Below are positions 33,004 through 41,789 of a stretch of 61,245 nt of DNA, piece by piece. The notes beneath the pieces were generated by a model. That model did no database searches, was not told where the DNA came from, and saw nothing but the letters and a program-made list of their open reading frames with translations. How positions within the stretch are numbered: position 1 is the first letter of the stretch; every line of letters starts with the position of its first letter. The stretch is from JAJISG01 sp964347345 (GTDB lineage Archaea > Thermoplasmatota > Thermoplasmata > RBG-16-68-12 > JAJISG01), in assembly GCA_964347345.1 (NCBI GenBank), contig CAYFYB010000007.1, positions 1 through 61,245 on the forward strand, in the 5' to 3' direction. Made by a program: the position numbers and the translations under genes.

Positions 33004-34530
33004 GTGGAAATCAAGGTAGCTCTTGGACGTATTGAAGAGACCAAGGACAAGGCGATCGTGGTCAACCTCTTCAAGGGTGTGAAGACCCCCGGAGGTGCAA
33101 CGGGGGCCGTGGATGGGGCCCTGGAGGGTATGATCACGGATCTCATTAGGGGAGGAGACCTTACCGGGAAGTTCAAGGAGGTTGTGCTCTTCAGAACCCT
33201 CGGGAGGATACCCGCGGAGAGGGTCCTCGTCGTCGGCCTGGGGGAGAAGGAGAAGTTCTCCTTGGATAGGATCCGGGAGGTCTCCGCCAAGGTCGCGCGA
33301 CATCTGCGGGATGCCGGGATTGACACCTTCTCCACCATCGTTCACGGCGCGGGCATCGGGGGCTTTGACCTTCAGCAAGCGACGGAGGCCTTGGTGGAAG
33401 GGGCCCTGTTGGGAGTCTACAAGTTTGACCGTTACAAGACGGAGCAGGAGGAAGAGGAGAAGAGGAAGCTGAAGAGGATGACGGTCGTGGTCAAGGACCA
33501 GAAGGACGTGGACACGGCCAAGAAAGCCGTCCAGTGGTCCCAGACGGTGGCCTCCGCCACCAACCTCGTCCGGGATCTTGTGGCGTCACCCTCCAGGGAC
33601 AAGACCCCCACGAGACTTGCGGAGATAGCCTCTCAGGTGGCCCAGGAGGCGGGCCTCAAGTGCACCATCATCGACCGGGACGAGGCCGAGAAGCTCAACA
33701 TGGGCGCGTTCCTGGGAGTAGCCCAGGGTAGCGATGAGCCGCCGAAGCTCATCGTCCTGGAGTACAGCGGAGGTCCAAAGAGCGGGAAGCCCATTGCCAT
33801 CGTGGGGAAGGGGATCACCTTCGACAGTGGGGGCCTGAGTCTGAAACCAGCGGATTCGATGATGGCCATGAAGGAGGACATGGCGGGGGCTGCCGCCACC
33901 ATCGGCACCCTGAGGGCCGCTGCGGAGCTCAAGCTTCCATTGAACCTGGTGGGTATTGCACCTTGTACCGAGAACCTCCCCAGCGGTCGGGCAACCAAGC
34001 CGGGGGACGTCTTGAAGACCCACCTGGGCAAGACTATCGAGGTGCTGAACACCGATGCGGAGGGCCGTCTAGTCCTGGCGGATGCCCTGGGATATGCCAC
34101 AAGCTTCGACCCTCAGGCCATCGTGGACATGGCGACCCTCACGGGAGCCTGCATGGTGGCCCTCGGCAAGAAGACCACGGGCATGATGGGAACGGGCGAG
34201 GGACTAATGGAGAAGCTCAAGGAGGCGGGGAGGAAGACGGGAGATTACGTGTGGCCCCTGCCTCTATTCGATGACTATGAGGATCAGATCAAGAGCGAAG
34301 TGGCGGACGTCAAGAATATCGGTGGCAAGTATGGCGGGGCCATCACCGCAGCGCTGCTGCTGAAGAAGTTCGTGAAGGACGTTCCATGGGTCCACTTGGA
34401 CATCGCTGGTACGGTTTGGACCGACGGCGCCCCTGACGCCCTCAAGAGGGAATATCATCCAAAGGGGCCCACCGGCGTGGGCGTCAGGTTGCTCATCCAG
34501 ATGCTGAGGGACTGGGCGCCTTCCACATGA
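33004..34530 (+). CDS. pepA: Leucyl aminopeptidase (M17)
   Basis: 508 residues. An N-terminal macro-like domain is followed by the M17 catalytic domain. Metal ligands and active-site residues fall in IVGKGITFDSGGLSLKP, MKEDMAGAA and the family signature NTDAEGRLVLADAL. It removes N-terminal amino acids from peptides and uses two metal ions. GTG start with a CTAAAT element about 20 bases upstream. First of a run with sfsA (ATGA overlap), ogg and trmY. Confidence 0.94.
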   Translation: MEIKVALGRIEETKDKAIVVNLFKGVKTPGGATGAVDGALEGMITDLIRGGDLTGKFKEVVLFRTLGRIPAERVLVVGLGEKEKFSLDRIREVSAKVARHLRDAGIDTFSTIVHGAGIGGFDLQQATEALVEGALLGVYKFDRYKTEQEEEEKRKLKRMTVVVKDQKDVDTAKKAVQWSQTVASATNLVRDLVASPSRDKTPTRLAEIASQVAQEAGLKCTIIDRDEAEKLNMGAFLGVAQGSDEPPKLIVLEYSGGPKSGKPIAIVGKGITFDSGGLSLKPADSMMAMKEDMAGAAATIGTLRAAAELKLPLNLVGIAPCTENLPSGRATKPGDVLKTHLGKTIEVLNTDAEGRLVLADALGYATSFDPQAIVDMATLTGACMVALGKKTTGMMGTGEGLMEKLKEAGRKTGDYVWPLPLFDDYEDQIKSEVADVKNIGGKYGGAITAALLLKKFVKDVPWVHLDIAGTVWTDGAPDALKREYHPKGPTGVGVRLLIQMLRDWAPST

Positions 34531-35219
34531 GAGTCGGAAACCTGGCGGAGGCCCGTTTCAAGGAGCGTCACAACCGTTTCCTTGTAGAGGTCGAGCTACG
34601 GGGAAGGTCCGTCAAGTGTCACCTCCCCAACCCAGGCCGGCTGAAGGAGCTCCTCATGCCAGGAGCAAGTGTCTACATTCAGCAAAGGCCACAGAAAGGG
34701 AGGAAGACGGGCTACGATCTGGTGGCTGTTGAATCAGGCCCAGTATTGGTTTCCATCGACTCAAGGCTGCCTAACAGGGCGGTCCACAATCTCCTGAGGG
34801 AGGGAGGTCTTATGGAGCTTGTCGAGTACTCCACCATCATCCCGGAGGTAAGGGTCGGTAGCAGCCGTATCGACTTTCTCCTGAGGAATGGGAGGGACTG
34901 TTACTTGGAGGTCAAGTCATGCACCCTCGTCACTGACAGCGTTGCCCTCTTCCCGGATGCCCCCACCGAGAGGGGAAGGCGGCACGTGGAGGAGCTCATT
35001 CACACAGCGAAATCCGGATCCAGAGCGATCATTCTCTTCGTAGTCCAGCGGCCTGACGCCAGACTGTTCCGACCCAATGATAAGACAGATCCCATGTTCG
35101 GCGAGGCTCTCCGGAGGGCTTCCGACCTGGGGGTCGAGACCCTGGCCTATGGGTGCAGATTCGACGGTCTCGGCCTCGTGGATTTCAGGCCGATGGAAAC
35201 TTCTTTAGAGCTCGGCTGA
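34527..35219 (+). CDS. sfsA: SfsA family protein
   Basis: 230 residues. The N-terminal OB-like part carries CHLPNPGRLKELL; the nuclease-fold part has RIDFLLRNGRDCYLEVKSCTLV (D...ExK active-site pattern of restriction-type nucleases) and FPDAPTERGRRHVEEL. The family was named for a sugar fermentation phenotype but its fold suggests DNA or RNA cleavage. It overlaps pepA by 4 bases (ATGA) and abuts the ogg gene, and the neighbour is a DNA glycosylase. Confidence 0.9.
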   Translation: MRVGNLAEARFKERHNRFLVEVELRGRSVKCHLPNPGRLKELLMPGASVYIQQRPQKGRKTGYDLVAVESGPVLVSIDSRLPNRAVHNLLREGGLMELVEYSTIIPEVRVGSSRIDFLLRNGRDCYLEVKSCTLVTDSVALFPDAPTERGRRHVEELIHTAKSGSRAIILFVVQRPDARLFRPNDKTDPMFGEALRRASDLGVETLAYGCRFDGLGLVDFRPMETSLELG

Positions 35220-35939
35220 ATGAGGTTGGAGATGACCAGCTCTCAAAGGGACCTGCGGGAGTTCATGGGCACGAAGGAGACGGTCCGTAATCCTGAAGTG
35301 AAGGAGCTGATGGCCCTTTACGGAGAGCGAAGAAAGGAGATCGAGACCCGATTGGCCGAGTTTCGGGAGGTGTGGAGTCGGGGAGACGATGAAGAACTCT
35401 TCTTCGAGATGGCCTTCTGCCTATGCACACCGCAGTCCTCTGCCCTCGCCTGTGACAGGGCTGTGAGGGAGCTGAGGGAGGGGGGACTCCTCTTCAAAGG
35501 GTCCCAGGAGGAAGTGCTGCAGACCCTTGACCGCCACGGGGTCCGCTTCCCGGAGAACAAGGCCCGCTGGATAGTGAAGGCACGGAACATGTTCTTCTCG
35601 TCTGAGCCTTCCTTGAAGGAGACGCTTGATGAGCGGGCCGATGATTCCTACAAGCTGCGAGACTGGCTGCAGCAGGAGGTCCTGGGCCTCGGGCTCAAGG
35701 AGGCGTCCCATTTCGTGAGGAACATCGGCCTGGGGGAGGAACTAGCCATCTTGGACCGCCACATACTCGCAAACCTCCTGCGCCTAGGGGTGATCGAGCT
35801 GATTCCCAAGAGTCTCTCCAGGCCCAGATATCTAGACATCGAGAGGACAATGCAGGACTTCTGCCGCCGCATCGGGATACCCATGGGCCACATGGACCTG
35901 CTTCTCTGGGCCAGGCAGACAGGTTTCGTCTTCAAGTGA
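35220..35939 (+). CDS. ogg: 8-oxoguanine DNA glycosylase/lyase (archaeal Ogg2 type)
   Basis: 239 residues. The HhH-GPD core has the catalytic Lys in GLGLKEASHFVRNIG and the catalytic Asp in AILDRHILANLLRLG. The N-terminal FEMAFCLCTPQSSA helix is typical of the Methanocaldococcus Ogg group. It excises 8-oxoguanine opposite any base and nicks the strand. The ATG follows the sfsA stop directly with no spacer. Length matches the family. Confidence 0.9.
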   Translation: MRLEMTSSQRDLREFMGTKETVRNPEVKELMALYGERRKEIETRLAEFREVWSRGDDEELFFEMAFCLCTPQSSALACDRAVRELREGGLLFKGSQEEVLQTLDRHGVRFPENKARWIVKARNMFFSSEPSLKETLDERADDSYKLRDWLQQEVLGLGLKEASHFVRNIGLGEELAILDRHILANLLRLGVIELIPKSLSRPRYLDIERTMQDFCRRIGIPMGHMDLLLWARQTGFVFK

Positions 35940-35954
35940 CCTTTAGGAGGCATG

Positions 35955-36530
35955 ATGAGGAGGTTCATCGTGGTGGGCCATGAGGCCACGACCAGTCCGG
36001 ATTTCGGCCTTGACGACCTCGCAGGGGCCACCGGGCGGCTGGACATCCTCCTGAGGTGCGTCAACTCCGCCTTCATGCTCTCCCATGGCTTGCGGGTCGA
36101 CACAGAGATGTACCTCTGCCTGTTGGGACCCCCGAATCCACCGAAGCTTCTCCACCTGGTCGGATCTGAGCTCAAGTACCTCAACCCAGACGAGAGGAGC
36201 ACGGCGGCCCTGGTGAGGAAGGCCCTTGGCCTCAGAACAGATGGCCGCAGCACCCCCGGAATATACCTTCAGAACACGAGCCTGAGGGAACTCCTGGAGG
36301 GAGTCGGGGCGAACCTCGTCTACCTCAAGGAGGGCGGGGAGGACCTGAGGACAGCCGATCTCTCCAAGGAGGCCACCTATCTGCTCTCCGACCACAAGGA
36401 CCTGACCCAAGAAGAGGAGGAGATGGTCATGGGTTTCCAACCAAACGTGGTCAGCGTTGGCCCCCGGCCATTGCATACAGACCATTGCATCATCATCGTC
36501 CAGAACGAGCTGGACAGGAGGGGCCTCTAG
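35955..36530 (+). CDS. trmY: tRNA pseudouridine(54) N1-methyltransferase
   Basis: 191 residues, SPOUT class. It starts MRRFIVVGHEATTSPDFGL; the centre has GRLDILLRCVNSAFMLSHG, and the knotted C-terminus has VVSVGPRPLHTDHCIIIVQNELD. It methylates pseudouridine 54 in the T-loop of archaeal tRNAs, replacing ribothymidine. AGGAGG lies 4 bases before this ATG; the ATG three bases earlier would be one base from it. The 3' end overlaps the aminotransferase by 4 bases. Confidence 0.93.
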   Translation: MRRFIVVGHEATTSPDFGLDDLAGATGRLDILLRCVNSAFMLSHGLRVDTEMYLCLLGPPNPPKLLHLVGSELKYLNPDERSTAALVRKALGLRTDGRSTPGIYLQNTSLRELLEGVGANLVYLKEGGEDLRTADLSKEATYLLSDHKDLTQEEEEMVMGFQPNVVSVGPRPLHTDHCIIIVQNELDRRGL

Positions 36531-37594
36531 CTCTCTTTCAGTGCTTTTGCCAACCCCTTCAGCCCCGCCTCGAGCTCGGGCGTGGCCATGCCAAAGCACA
36601 TCCTGAAATGGCGTTCATCCCCGAAGAACCTGCCTGGCGCGATGAGGGTTCCGTGTCTATCCAGAGCGATGGAGACGAGCCTGTCCACACTCCCCTGGAA
36701 GCGGGGGAAGCAGGTGTGGCCCACTGGAGGTACCCACTCTATCCTCGACTGCTCCTCCACCCACTCCTCTACCAGCTTCCTGTTCTTATCCAGCAAGCTT
36801 CGGTTCCTCTCCACGATTCTCTCCCTCATCCGTAGGGCCCTGACTGCCAGGGCATCGCTCAGCTTCGAAGCAGCGACGCTCGTGAAGTTCTTGGCTGCCT
36901 CCAGCTTGCGGAGAATATCTCGGGAAGCGAGGCACCAGCCGATCCTAAGCCCTCCCAAGCCGTAGAACTTTGAGGGGCTGGAAGTGACGATGAACCTGTC
37001 GCTGACCGTGGCGGCACTCGTCGGGGCCTTTTCGAAGGCGGCCTCACGAAATATCTCATCCATCAATATGTAGAACCCTCTTTCCTCCGCGATTTCCGCC
37101 ATCGCGGCCAGCACATCTTCGTCAATAAAGGTCCCACCTGGGTTGTAGAGATTCGTCAATACCACCAGGCCCACGTTTCCATGGAGGGATTCCCTGAGTC
37201 GGTCCAAGTCCACGGCGAAGTCGTCCTCGAATTTACGGTGCAGGTCGGAGGGGCGAACCCCCAACAGATGGAAGACCTTCCAAAGGGGCTCGTAGAAGGG
37301 CCTTTCCACAACCACCTCTGCGCCCCATTCCAAGAGGGAAAGACCCACAAGGAAGTTGGCCTCGCTGGCCCCCTGGGTCACCAGGACCTGATCTTCTGCC
37401 ACTCCGTAAGTGCGGGCGATGAGGCTCCTCAGCTCGGGCGAGCCTTCCGGGTAGCCCCACGAGAGGTCGGTTTCCTCAAAGGGCCCCAACTCATTCAGGC
37501 TCAGCCCGGGTAGGTTGCTCTGGGCGAGATCATAATCGCACTTCTCGGTGTTGGCAACGAGGAAGTCCAGCAGCTCAAAAGTCGGTATCTCCAT
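36527..37594 (-). CDS. Class I/II PLP-dependent aminotransferase
   Basis: 355 residues, fold type I. The PLP lysine is in SSPSKFYGLGGLRIGW. NLYNPGG binds the cofactor (N), DEIF carries the Asp for the pyridine nitrogen, and the C-terminal FRMCFG supplies the carboxylate Arg. The substrate is uncertain; the sequence is closest in style to aspartate or aromatic aminotransferases. I start at ATG 37594; the upstream TTG is weaker. Convergent with trmY (4-base overlap), divergent from pncA. Confidence 0.85.
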   Translation of the reverse strand: MEIPTFELLDFLVANTEKCDYDLAQSNLPGLSLNELGPFEETDLSWGYPEGSPELRSLIARTYGVAEDQVLVTQGASEANFLVGLSLLEWGAEVVVERPFYEPLWKVFHLLGVRPSDLHRKFEDDFAVDLDRLRESLHGNVGLVVLTNLYNPGGTFIDEDVLAAMAEIAEERGFYILMDEIFREAAFEKAPTSAATVSDRFIVTSSPSKFYGLGGLRIGWCLASRDILRKLEAAKNFTSVAASKLSDALAVRALRMRERIVERNRSLLDKNRKLVEEWVEEQSRIEWVPPVGHTCFPRFQGSVDRLVSIALDRHGTLIAPGRFFGDERHFRMCFGMATPELEAGLKGLAKALKES

Positions 37595-37688
37595 AGCACC
37601 CAATCACTCACCCCCTCAAAAACCTCACTGAAGGCAAGATTCTCCCGCGGCAAGGGATAGAGTGCGAATATTGCCTGGGCCGCAATCC

Positions 37689-37695
37689 TTTATAG
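37689..37695 (+). promoter_or_regulatory. TATA element for the pncA-pncB operon
   Basis: TTTATAG centred about 34 bases before the ATG at 37726. Confidence 0.45.
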
Positions 37696-37725
37696 ACTTC
37701 CCTCGCTAGGAAAGCCGGTGTTCCC

Positions 37726-38250
37726 ATGAGGGCCGTCATGGTCGTTGACATGGTGAACGACTTCGTCACCGGGAAGTTCGGTAGCCCGAGGGCACGAAAG
37801 ATCGTACCCCGGTTGAGGGCCTTCCTGGAGAGGGCCAGGTCCAAGGGCCTCCTTGTAGTCTACGTGTGCGATGCCCACCGCCCGGACGACCCTGAGTTGA
37901 AGGTATGGGGCGAGCATTCAATGAAAGGCTCCGAGGGTGCCGAGATCGTCGAAGAGTTAAGTCCGAAGGAAGGCGACCTGGTCTTCGAAAAGCAGTGGTA
38001 CGACGCCTTCCAGAACCCGAGCCTGGACGCCGAGCTAAGAAGGAGGGGTGTCAAGGAACTCCTCATGACTGGAGTTGCGACCAACATCTGCGTCCAGAAC
38101 ACGGCGGCGGAAGCCTCTTTCAAGGGCTACGATGTCACCGTGTTGGAGGACCTAACGGACGCGGAGACGATTGAGGACCACCGACAAGGATTGAAGTACA
38201 TGAAGACGATGTACGGCGCCAAGGTGGTCAAGGCCGATGAGGCCCTGTAG
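37726..38250 (+). CDS. pncA: Nicotinamidase / isochorismatase-family hydrolase
   Basis: 174 residues. The catalytic triad is visible: Asp in VVDMVNDFV, Lys in FEKQWYDAF, Cys in GVATNICVQNTA. The family covers several hydrolases, but the gene sits 8 bases upstream of nicotinate phosphoribosyltransferase, so conversion of nicotinamide to nicotinate is the best guess. Cytoplasmic, single domain, normal length. Confidence 0.85.
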   Translation: MRAVMVVDMVNDFVTGKFGSPRARKIVPRLRAFLERARSKGLLVVYVCDAHRPDDPELKVWGEHSMKGSEGAEIVEELSPKEGDLVFEKQWYDAFQNPSLDAELRRRGVKELLMTGVATNICVQNTAAEASFKGYDVTVLEDLTDAETIEDHRQGLKYMKTMYGAKVVKADEAL

Positions 38251-38258
38251 GTGGTTCT

Positions 38259-39443
38259 TTGGGGAAGTTTCACGTAGCTAGCGAGGCCGAGATCCTCGAG
38301 GGCAAGACCACCGACATCTACTTCAAGAGGACGGATGAAATCCTCCGGAAGGAAGGCAAGGCAGGGGAGCCGGTGGTGGCCGAGTTCACTGTAGGGAACC
38401 TTCCGCAGGGATGGGAGTGGGGCGTGTTCTGCGGCCTCGAAGAGGCTGTGGGCCTCATGGAGGGTCGCCCCCTGGACCTCTATGCCCTGCCCGAGGGGAC
38501 TATCTTCAGACCCAGGAGCCATCGAGGCATCCGTGTCCCAATCATGGTGCTGGACGGTCCCTATGGAAGCATCTGTGTTTATGAGACGCCCCTCCTGGGC
38601 CTCATATGCCAGGCCACGGCCATCGCTACAAAGGCGAGCCGGGTCAAGAAGGCAGCGGGGGACAGGGAGGTCCTCTCCTTCGGCATCAGGAGAATGCATC
38701 CCGCCATTTCACCGATGATCGACAGGGCCGCCTACATCGGCGGGATGGATGCGGTCTCCAGCCTGACGGGAGCAAAGGCCATCGGGAAGGACCCACAGGG
38801 CACTATGCCCCATGCCCTCACCATCGTCATGGGCAGCCCTGAGGCCGCCTTCAAGGCCTTCGACCGAAACGTGGCCAGGGATGTCCCCAGGGTAGCCCTG
38901 GTTGACACCTACCTGGATGAAGTGGCGGAGGCCCTGGCAGCCTGCGAAGCCGTTCCAGACCTCTACGGCGTGAGGCTCGACACCCCATCTTCAAGAAAAG
39001 GCGACTTCGCCGAGATCGTCCGCCAGGTGAGGTGGGAACTGGACATCAGAGGACATGAAAAGGTAAAGATATTCGTCTCCGGCGGTCTCAACGAGGAAAG
39101 CATACCTGCACTGGCGGCGGCGGGAGCTGACGGGTTCGGCGTCGGAACCAGCGTCTCCAATGCCCCCACGGTGGACTTCTCCATGGATATCGTGGAGGTT
39201 GGTGGCCGGCCAGCCGCTAAGCGGGGCAAGTACGGCGGGCGGAAGGAGGTCTTCAGATGCGAGAAGGACCTCACCTATGAGGTCGGGGCGAAGGCCCAAG
39301 ACTGCCCGGTCTGCGGGGGCAAGATGAGGGCAATGTTGCAGCAATACCTCAAGGGCGGGAAGTTGATACGGGACCTTCCCACCCCCGACGCGATTAGGGA
39401 ATCTGTCCTCGACCAGACTAGCAAGGTGGCACTCGAAGGATGA
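38259..39443 (+). CDS. pncB: Nicotinate phosphoribosyltransferase
   Basis: 394 residues, archaeal form. It couples nicotinate and PRPP to nicotinate mononucleotide. Seen: TDIYFKRTDEIL at the start, LGLICQATAIATKASR, FGIRRMHPAISPM with the catalytic His/Arg region, GTMPHALTIVMGS, VRLDTPSSRKGDF, and a C-terminal zinc-ribbon-like pair (FRCEKD and CPVCGGK). Start TTG behind a GGTGG run. Its 3' end overlaps the next small gene by 4 bases (ATGA). Confidence 0.92.
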   Translation: MGKFHVASEAEILEGKTTDIYFKRTDEILRKEGKAGEPVVAEFTVGNLPQGWEWGVFCGLEEAVGLMEGRPLDLYALPEGTIFRPRSHRGIRVPIMVLDGPYGSICVYETPLLGLICQATAIATKASRVKKAAGDREVLSFGIRRMHPAISPMIDRAAYIGGMDAVSSLTGAKAIGKDPQGTMPHALTIVMGSPEAAFKAFDRNVARDVPRVALVDTYLDEVAEALAACEAVPDLYGVRLDTPSSRKGDFAEIVRQVRWELDIRGHEKVKIFVSGGLNEESIPALAAAGADGFGVGTSVSNAPTVDFSMDIVEVGGRPAAKRGKYGGRKEVFRCEKDLTYEVGAKAQDCPVCGGKMRAMLQQYLKGGKLIRDLPTPDAIRESVLDQTSKVALEG

Positions 39444-39700
39444 GACGGACAGGAGCATTCCCAGCGTTCATCACATCAGCCTTCATGGACAGCGGGAGGA
39501 TTAGCGATGAGTTCGAGCCCGATCTTCGAAGACGATTCCGGGCAGATGCACTCCTTCTCCTGGCCATAGGGTGGATACTGATCGGGATCGGAATCGTTGT
39601 GGCCCTCCTCTTCCAGCATTACGTGATTGCTGTCATCCTCCTCGTCGTGGGTGCCCTGCCGGTCGTCGGTGTCGTAATCCTCTGGTGGGCCTCCAAGTAG
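39440..39700 (+). CDS. Small two-helix membrane protein
   Basis: 86 residues. The N-terminal 35 are charged; two hydrophobic segments (about 38-60 and 63-84) follow, ending WWASK. I do not recognise a family. It overlaps pncB (ATGA), so it is translated with the NAD salvage pair; whether it works with them is unknown. An internal ATG at 39485 is an alternative start that keeps both helices. Confidence 0.5.
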   Translation: MRRTGAFPAFITSAFMDSGRISDEFEPDLRRRFRADALLLLAIGWILIGIGIVVALLFQHYVIAVILLVVGALPVVGVVILWWASK

Positions 39701-39818
39701 AAGGCCGATAGGCCCTATTCTCACGTCTGCAGGAAGACACCTCCAGGCAAGCATTGAGGGGTCCCTCGGACGCGCAAACCTTGATAAAGAGTCGTGTTTC
39801 TACGCGGAGCGGATCTCT

Positions 39819-40202
39819 ATGTCCGTGATCCCGGACGACCTCCGGTACACAAAGGAACATGAATGGGTGAGGATGGAAGACGACAGGGCCGTGGTTGGCA
39901 TCACAGACCACGCCCAGAGAGAGTTGACGGACGTGGTGTACGTGGAGCTGCCGACCGTGGGTTCTGAATTCGCCGCCGGTGAGGAGTTCGCCATCGTGGA
40001 GTCCGTTAAGGCCGCTTCCGAGATATACGCACCCATCACCGGAGTAGTCGCGGAGGTCAACAAGGGCCTGGAGGATCGTCCAGAGCTCATTAACGAGGAC
40101 CCCTACGGGGCGGGATGGATAGCGACTTTTGAGCCCCAGGAAAGGGGTGAGCTTGGAGGGCTCCTTACACCTGAACAGTACAGGGACTTGATCGAGGAGT
40201 GA
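39819..40202 (+). CDS. gcvH: Glycine cleavage system H protein
   Basis: 127 residues. The lipoyl lysine lies in IVESVKAASEIYAPI; YTKEHEWV at the N-terminus and INEDPYGAGWIATFEP at the C-terminus are typical. It shuttles the aminomethyl group between P and T proteins. A GATAAAG element (39782-39788) is upstream. gcvT is far away at 11.7 kb; lipoate-handling genes and gcvP are not in view. Confidence 0.94.
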   Translation: MSVIPDDLRYTKEHEWVRMEDDRAVVGITDHAQRELTDVVYVELPTVGSEFAAGEEFAIVESVKAASEIYAPITGVVAEVNKGLEDRPELINEDPYGAGWIATFEPQERGELGGLLTPEQYRDLIEE

Positions 40203-40284
40203 GGAGTACAGGACACGACCGGGGACTTCTTCCCCATCTACTAGGTCAAAAGAGGGAGGGCCGGTTCGTCACCGACCCACACCT

Positions 40285-40383
40285 TCACTTCTTCCCCACG
40301 GGATGGGCCTTGGCACTGTGCGCGTCTAGATCCTTCTGCAATCTGAAGGACTGACCGCATTTGGCACACTTCATTTCCGGCAT
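40285..40383 (-). CDS. 32-residue C2H2 zinc-finger protein
   Basis: A very short gene: ATG at 40383, TGA at 40285-40287. The product is one C-x2-C-x12-H-x4-H finger (CAKC...DAHSAKAH) with a few flanking residues and a basic C-terminus VGKK. Its ribosome site GGAGGTGAT (40391-40399) matches nine bases of the 16S 3' end and is 7 bases from the ATG, the best in this window. This, the intact finger and the stop right after it make a real gene likely. Single-finger proteins in archaea may bind DNA, RNA or a protein partner; the function is unknown. Confidence 0.75.
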   Translation of the reverse strand: MPEMKCAKCGQSFRLQKDLDAHSAKAHPVGKK

Positions 40384-40390
40384 GCTGTAG

Positions 40391-40399
40391 ATCACCTCC
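40391..40399 (-). promoter_or_regulatory. Near-perfect ribosome binding site of the zinc-finger gene
   Basis: GGAGGTGAT on the minus strand, complementary to the conserved 3' end of 16S rRNA over nine bases; spacing to ATG is 7. Confidence 0.7.
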
Positions 40400-40519
40400 G
40401 ATTGAGGGGTCGCAGCAATAGGATTGGTTAAGAATCTTACCACTTCCGCTTCGAATATCTTATTTGAAGAGGCCCTTCTTCTGCGAAACTCTTATCCAAA
40501 GATCACTCTTTCCTTGACC

Positions 40520-40963
40520 ATGGACGAGCTCGATCTCCAGATCCTCAGGTCGTTGAGGGAGGACGCGAGGATACCTTACCTGAAGCTTGCCTCCAGCTTG
40601 GGCGTCTCCGATGTGACTGTTCATTCCCGTGTGAGGAAGATGGTGGAGGATGGCACCATAACGGGATTTACGACCGCCATAGACTACGGGAAACTCGGAT
40701 ACACCATTACAGCCTTCTTGGAGATCAACGTTAAGCCGGGTACCGCAGACGAGGTGATAGATCGTCTTACGAAGATTGAAGGAGTGGTCGAGGCCCATGA
40801 GATTCACGGTCACTGTGATATCCTTCTGAAGGTCAAGGTCAGAAGCCTTGAGGAGCTCAGGGACAAGATTGTGAACGAGATCAGGAAGACAAAGGACCTC
40901 GTGCGGAGCGAGGCATACACCGTCCTGAAGGTGGTGAGGGAGGGTCAGTGCCCGACCCTATGA
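40520..40963 (+). CDS. Lrp/AsnC-family transcriptional regulator
   Basis: 147 residues. An N-terminal helix-turn-helix (DELDLQILRSLREDARIPY, then LGVSDVTVHSRVRKMVEDG) is followed by a RAM/ligand domain (ITAFLEINVKPGT, GVVEAHEIHGHCDILLKVKV). Lrp regulators often sense amino acids; with gdhA and putA in the genome a role in amino-acid use is plausible but not shown. I chose ATG 40520, at the start of the HTH, over the longer frame from 40424. Confidence 0.88.
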   Translation: MDELDLQILRSLREDARIPYLKLASSLGVSDVTVHSRVRKMVEDGTITGFTTAIDYGKLGYTITAFLEINVKPGTADEVIDRLTKIEGVVEAHEIHGHCDILLKVKVRSLEELRDKIVNEIRKTKDLVRSEAYTVLKVVREGQCPTL

Positions 40964-40996
40964 CGGACAAACTCTTCATGAACATCCCCGGGCGGC

Positions 40997-41392
40997 CTAC
41001 CTCAATTCCTCGATCAGCTCATGGAGTGCCATTCGGAGCCCCTTGGCATAGAACTTCACCAGGCCGAGGTTCACGTCCCCATCGAAGAGACCAAGGAGCG
41101 TGAATCCATCCCCGATGGAGAGCACTAGTATCTTCCAACCCTCCCCCTCTATCAGCACGTCCATCGGCTCAGGGAGTCGCATCTCGCGGGCCACCTTCAG
41201 CCCCGCTTGGAGGATCATGGAAGCCATCGCACTCGAGGTCCTCGTCTCCAGACCTGGAAAGAGGGAGGCCACAGGCAGCCCGTTCGGGTCCCCTACAACT
41301 AGGCTCCTGACGCCATCTACCGCCTTGGCAACGGTCTCTAGGCTCTCTCTGAATTGCACTCCGGGATCCTTGGGGGGTGTGATTTCGGTCAT
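40997..41392 (-). CDS. Roadblock/LC7-domain protein
   Basis: 131 residues with the roadblock fold pattern: an N-terminal helix, VRSLVVGDPNGLPVASLF (first strands), a central helix SAMASMILQAGLKVAREM, then VLIEGEGWKILVLSIGDGFTLLGLFD and a C-terminal helix. These proteins regulate small GTPases of the MglA/Ras type; no GTPase gene is adjacent. A TATTACG element on the minus strand (41417-41423) is 28 bases upstream of the ATG, supporting this start. Confidence 0.82.
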   Translation of the reverse strand: MTEITPPKDPGVQFRESLETVAKAVDGVRSLVVGDPNGLPVASLFPGLETRTSSAMASMILQAGLKVAREMRLPEPMDVLIEGEGWKILVLSIGDGFTLLGLFDGDVNLGLVKFYAKGLRMALHELIEELR

Positions 41393-41419
41393 GGTTGGTT
41401 TCTCTGCTGTGAAGTGCTA

Positions 41420-41755
41420 TTACGAGATAGAGGGAATGACGAGATGCCGTGAGGGGCCTCTGTTATAGACACTGAAATCCATGGTTCTCGCTACGGCCTT
41501 GAAGGCTTCGGGGCCATTCTCTCCGATGATTTCAGCAATCTCCCCTGTGGACATAAGCCCACTTCTTGAGGGTCAGGTAGGCATCCTGAACCCGCTGTAT
41601 TAGATCTCGACCAACCAAACCCAGGTTGAAGCAGGCTATGACTACGGGGGTTTCATTGTCTACGATGTCCAGACAAGCGGCACCAATACCTTCATAGCGA
41701 ACGGGATGCTTCTAGACGCGAAACTACCCTGAGGACCGTGTAGGGATGGAACATG
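41420..41755 (-). pseudogene. Decayed coding remnant, family unknown
   Basis: Protein-like minus-strand stretches lie in successive frames. One starts MFHPYTVLRVVSRLE (ATG at 41755). The next contains RYEGIGAACLDIVDNETPVV and then RVQDAYLTLKKW. The third contains STGEIAEIIGENGPEAFKAV and stops at 41420. The frame changes fall near 41700 and 41545. Together they would make a protein of about 110 residues. The plus strand also has a protein-like frame (VEAGYDYGGFIVYD) ending at 41732, so the true coding strand is uncertain. I do not recognise the family. Confidence 0.3.
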
Positions 41756-41769
41756 GGAGACGCGACGCT

Positions 41770-41789
41770 GGGCTCGTGGGTAGCGGACC
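41770..41789 (+). other. 5' fragment of a tRNA-Arg gene
   Basis: GGGCTCGTGGGTAGCGGAC matches the first 20 bases of the intact tRNA at 42408 with one missing G. After this the match stops, and no T-arm follows. It lies in the same orientation as the intact gene, 638 bases away. Read as a truncated copy. Confidence 0.55.

Noticed and set aside
32824..33378. N-terminal extension of the sodN frame by 185 codons
   Set aside because: It runs antisense through the start of pepA and is non-conserved; the nickel hook must be near the N-terminus.
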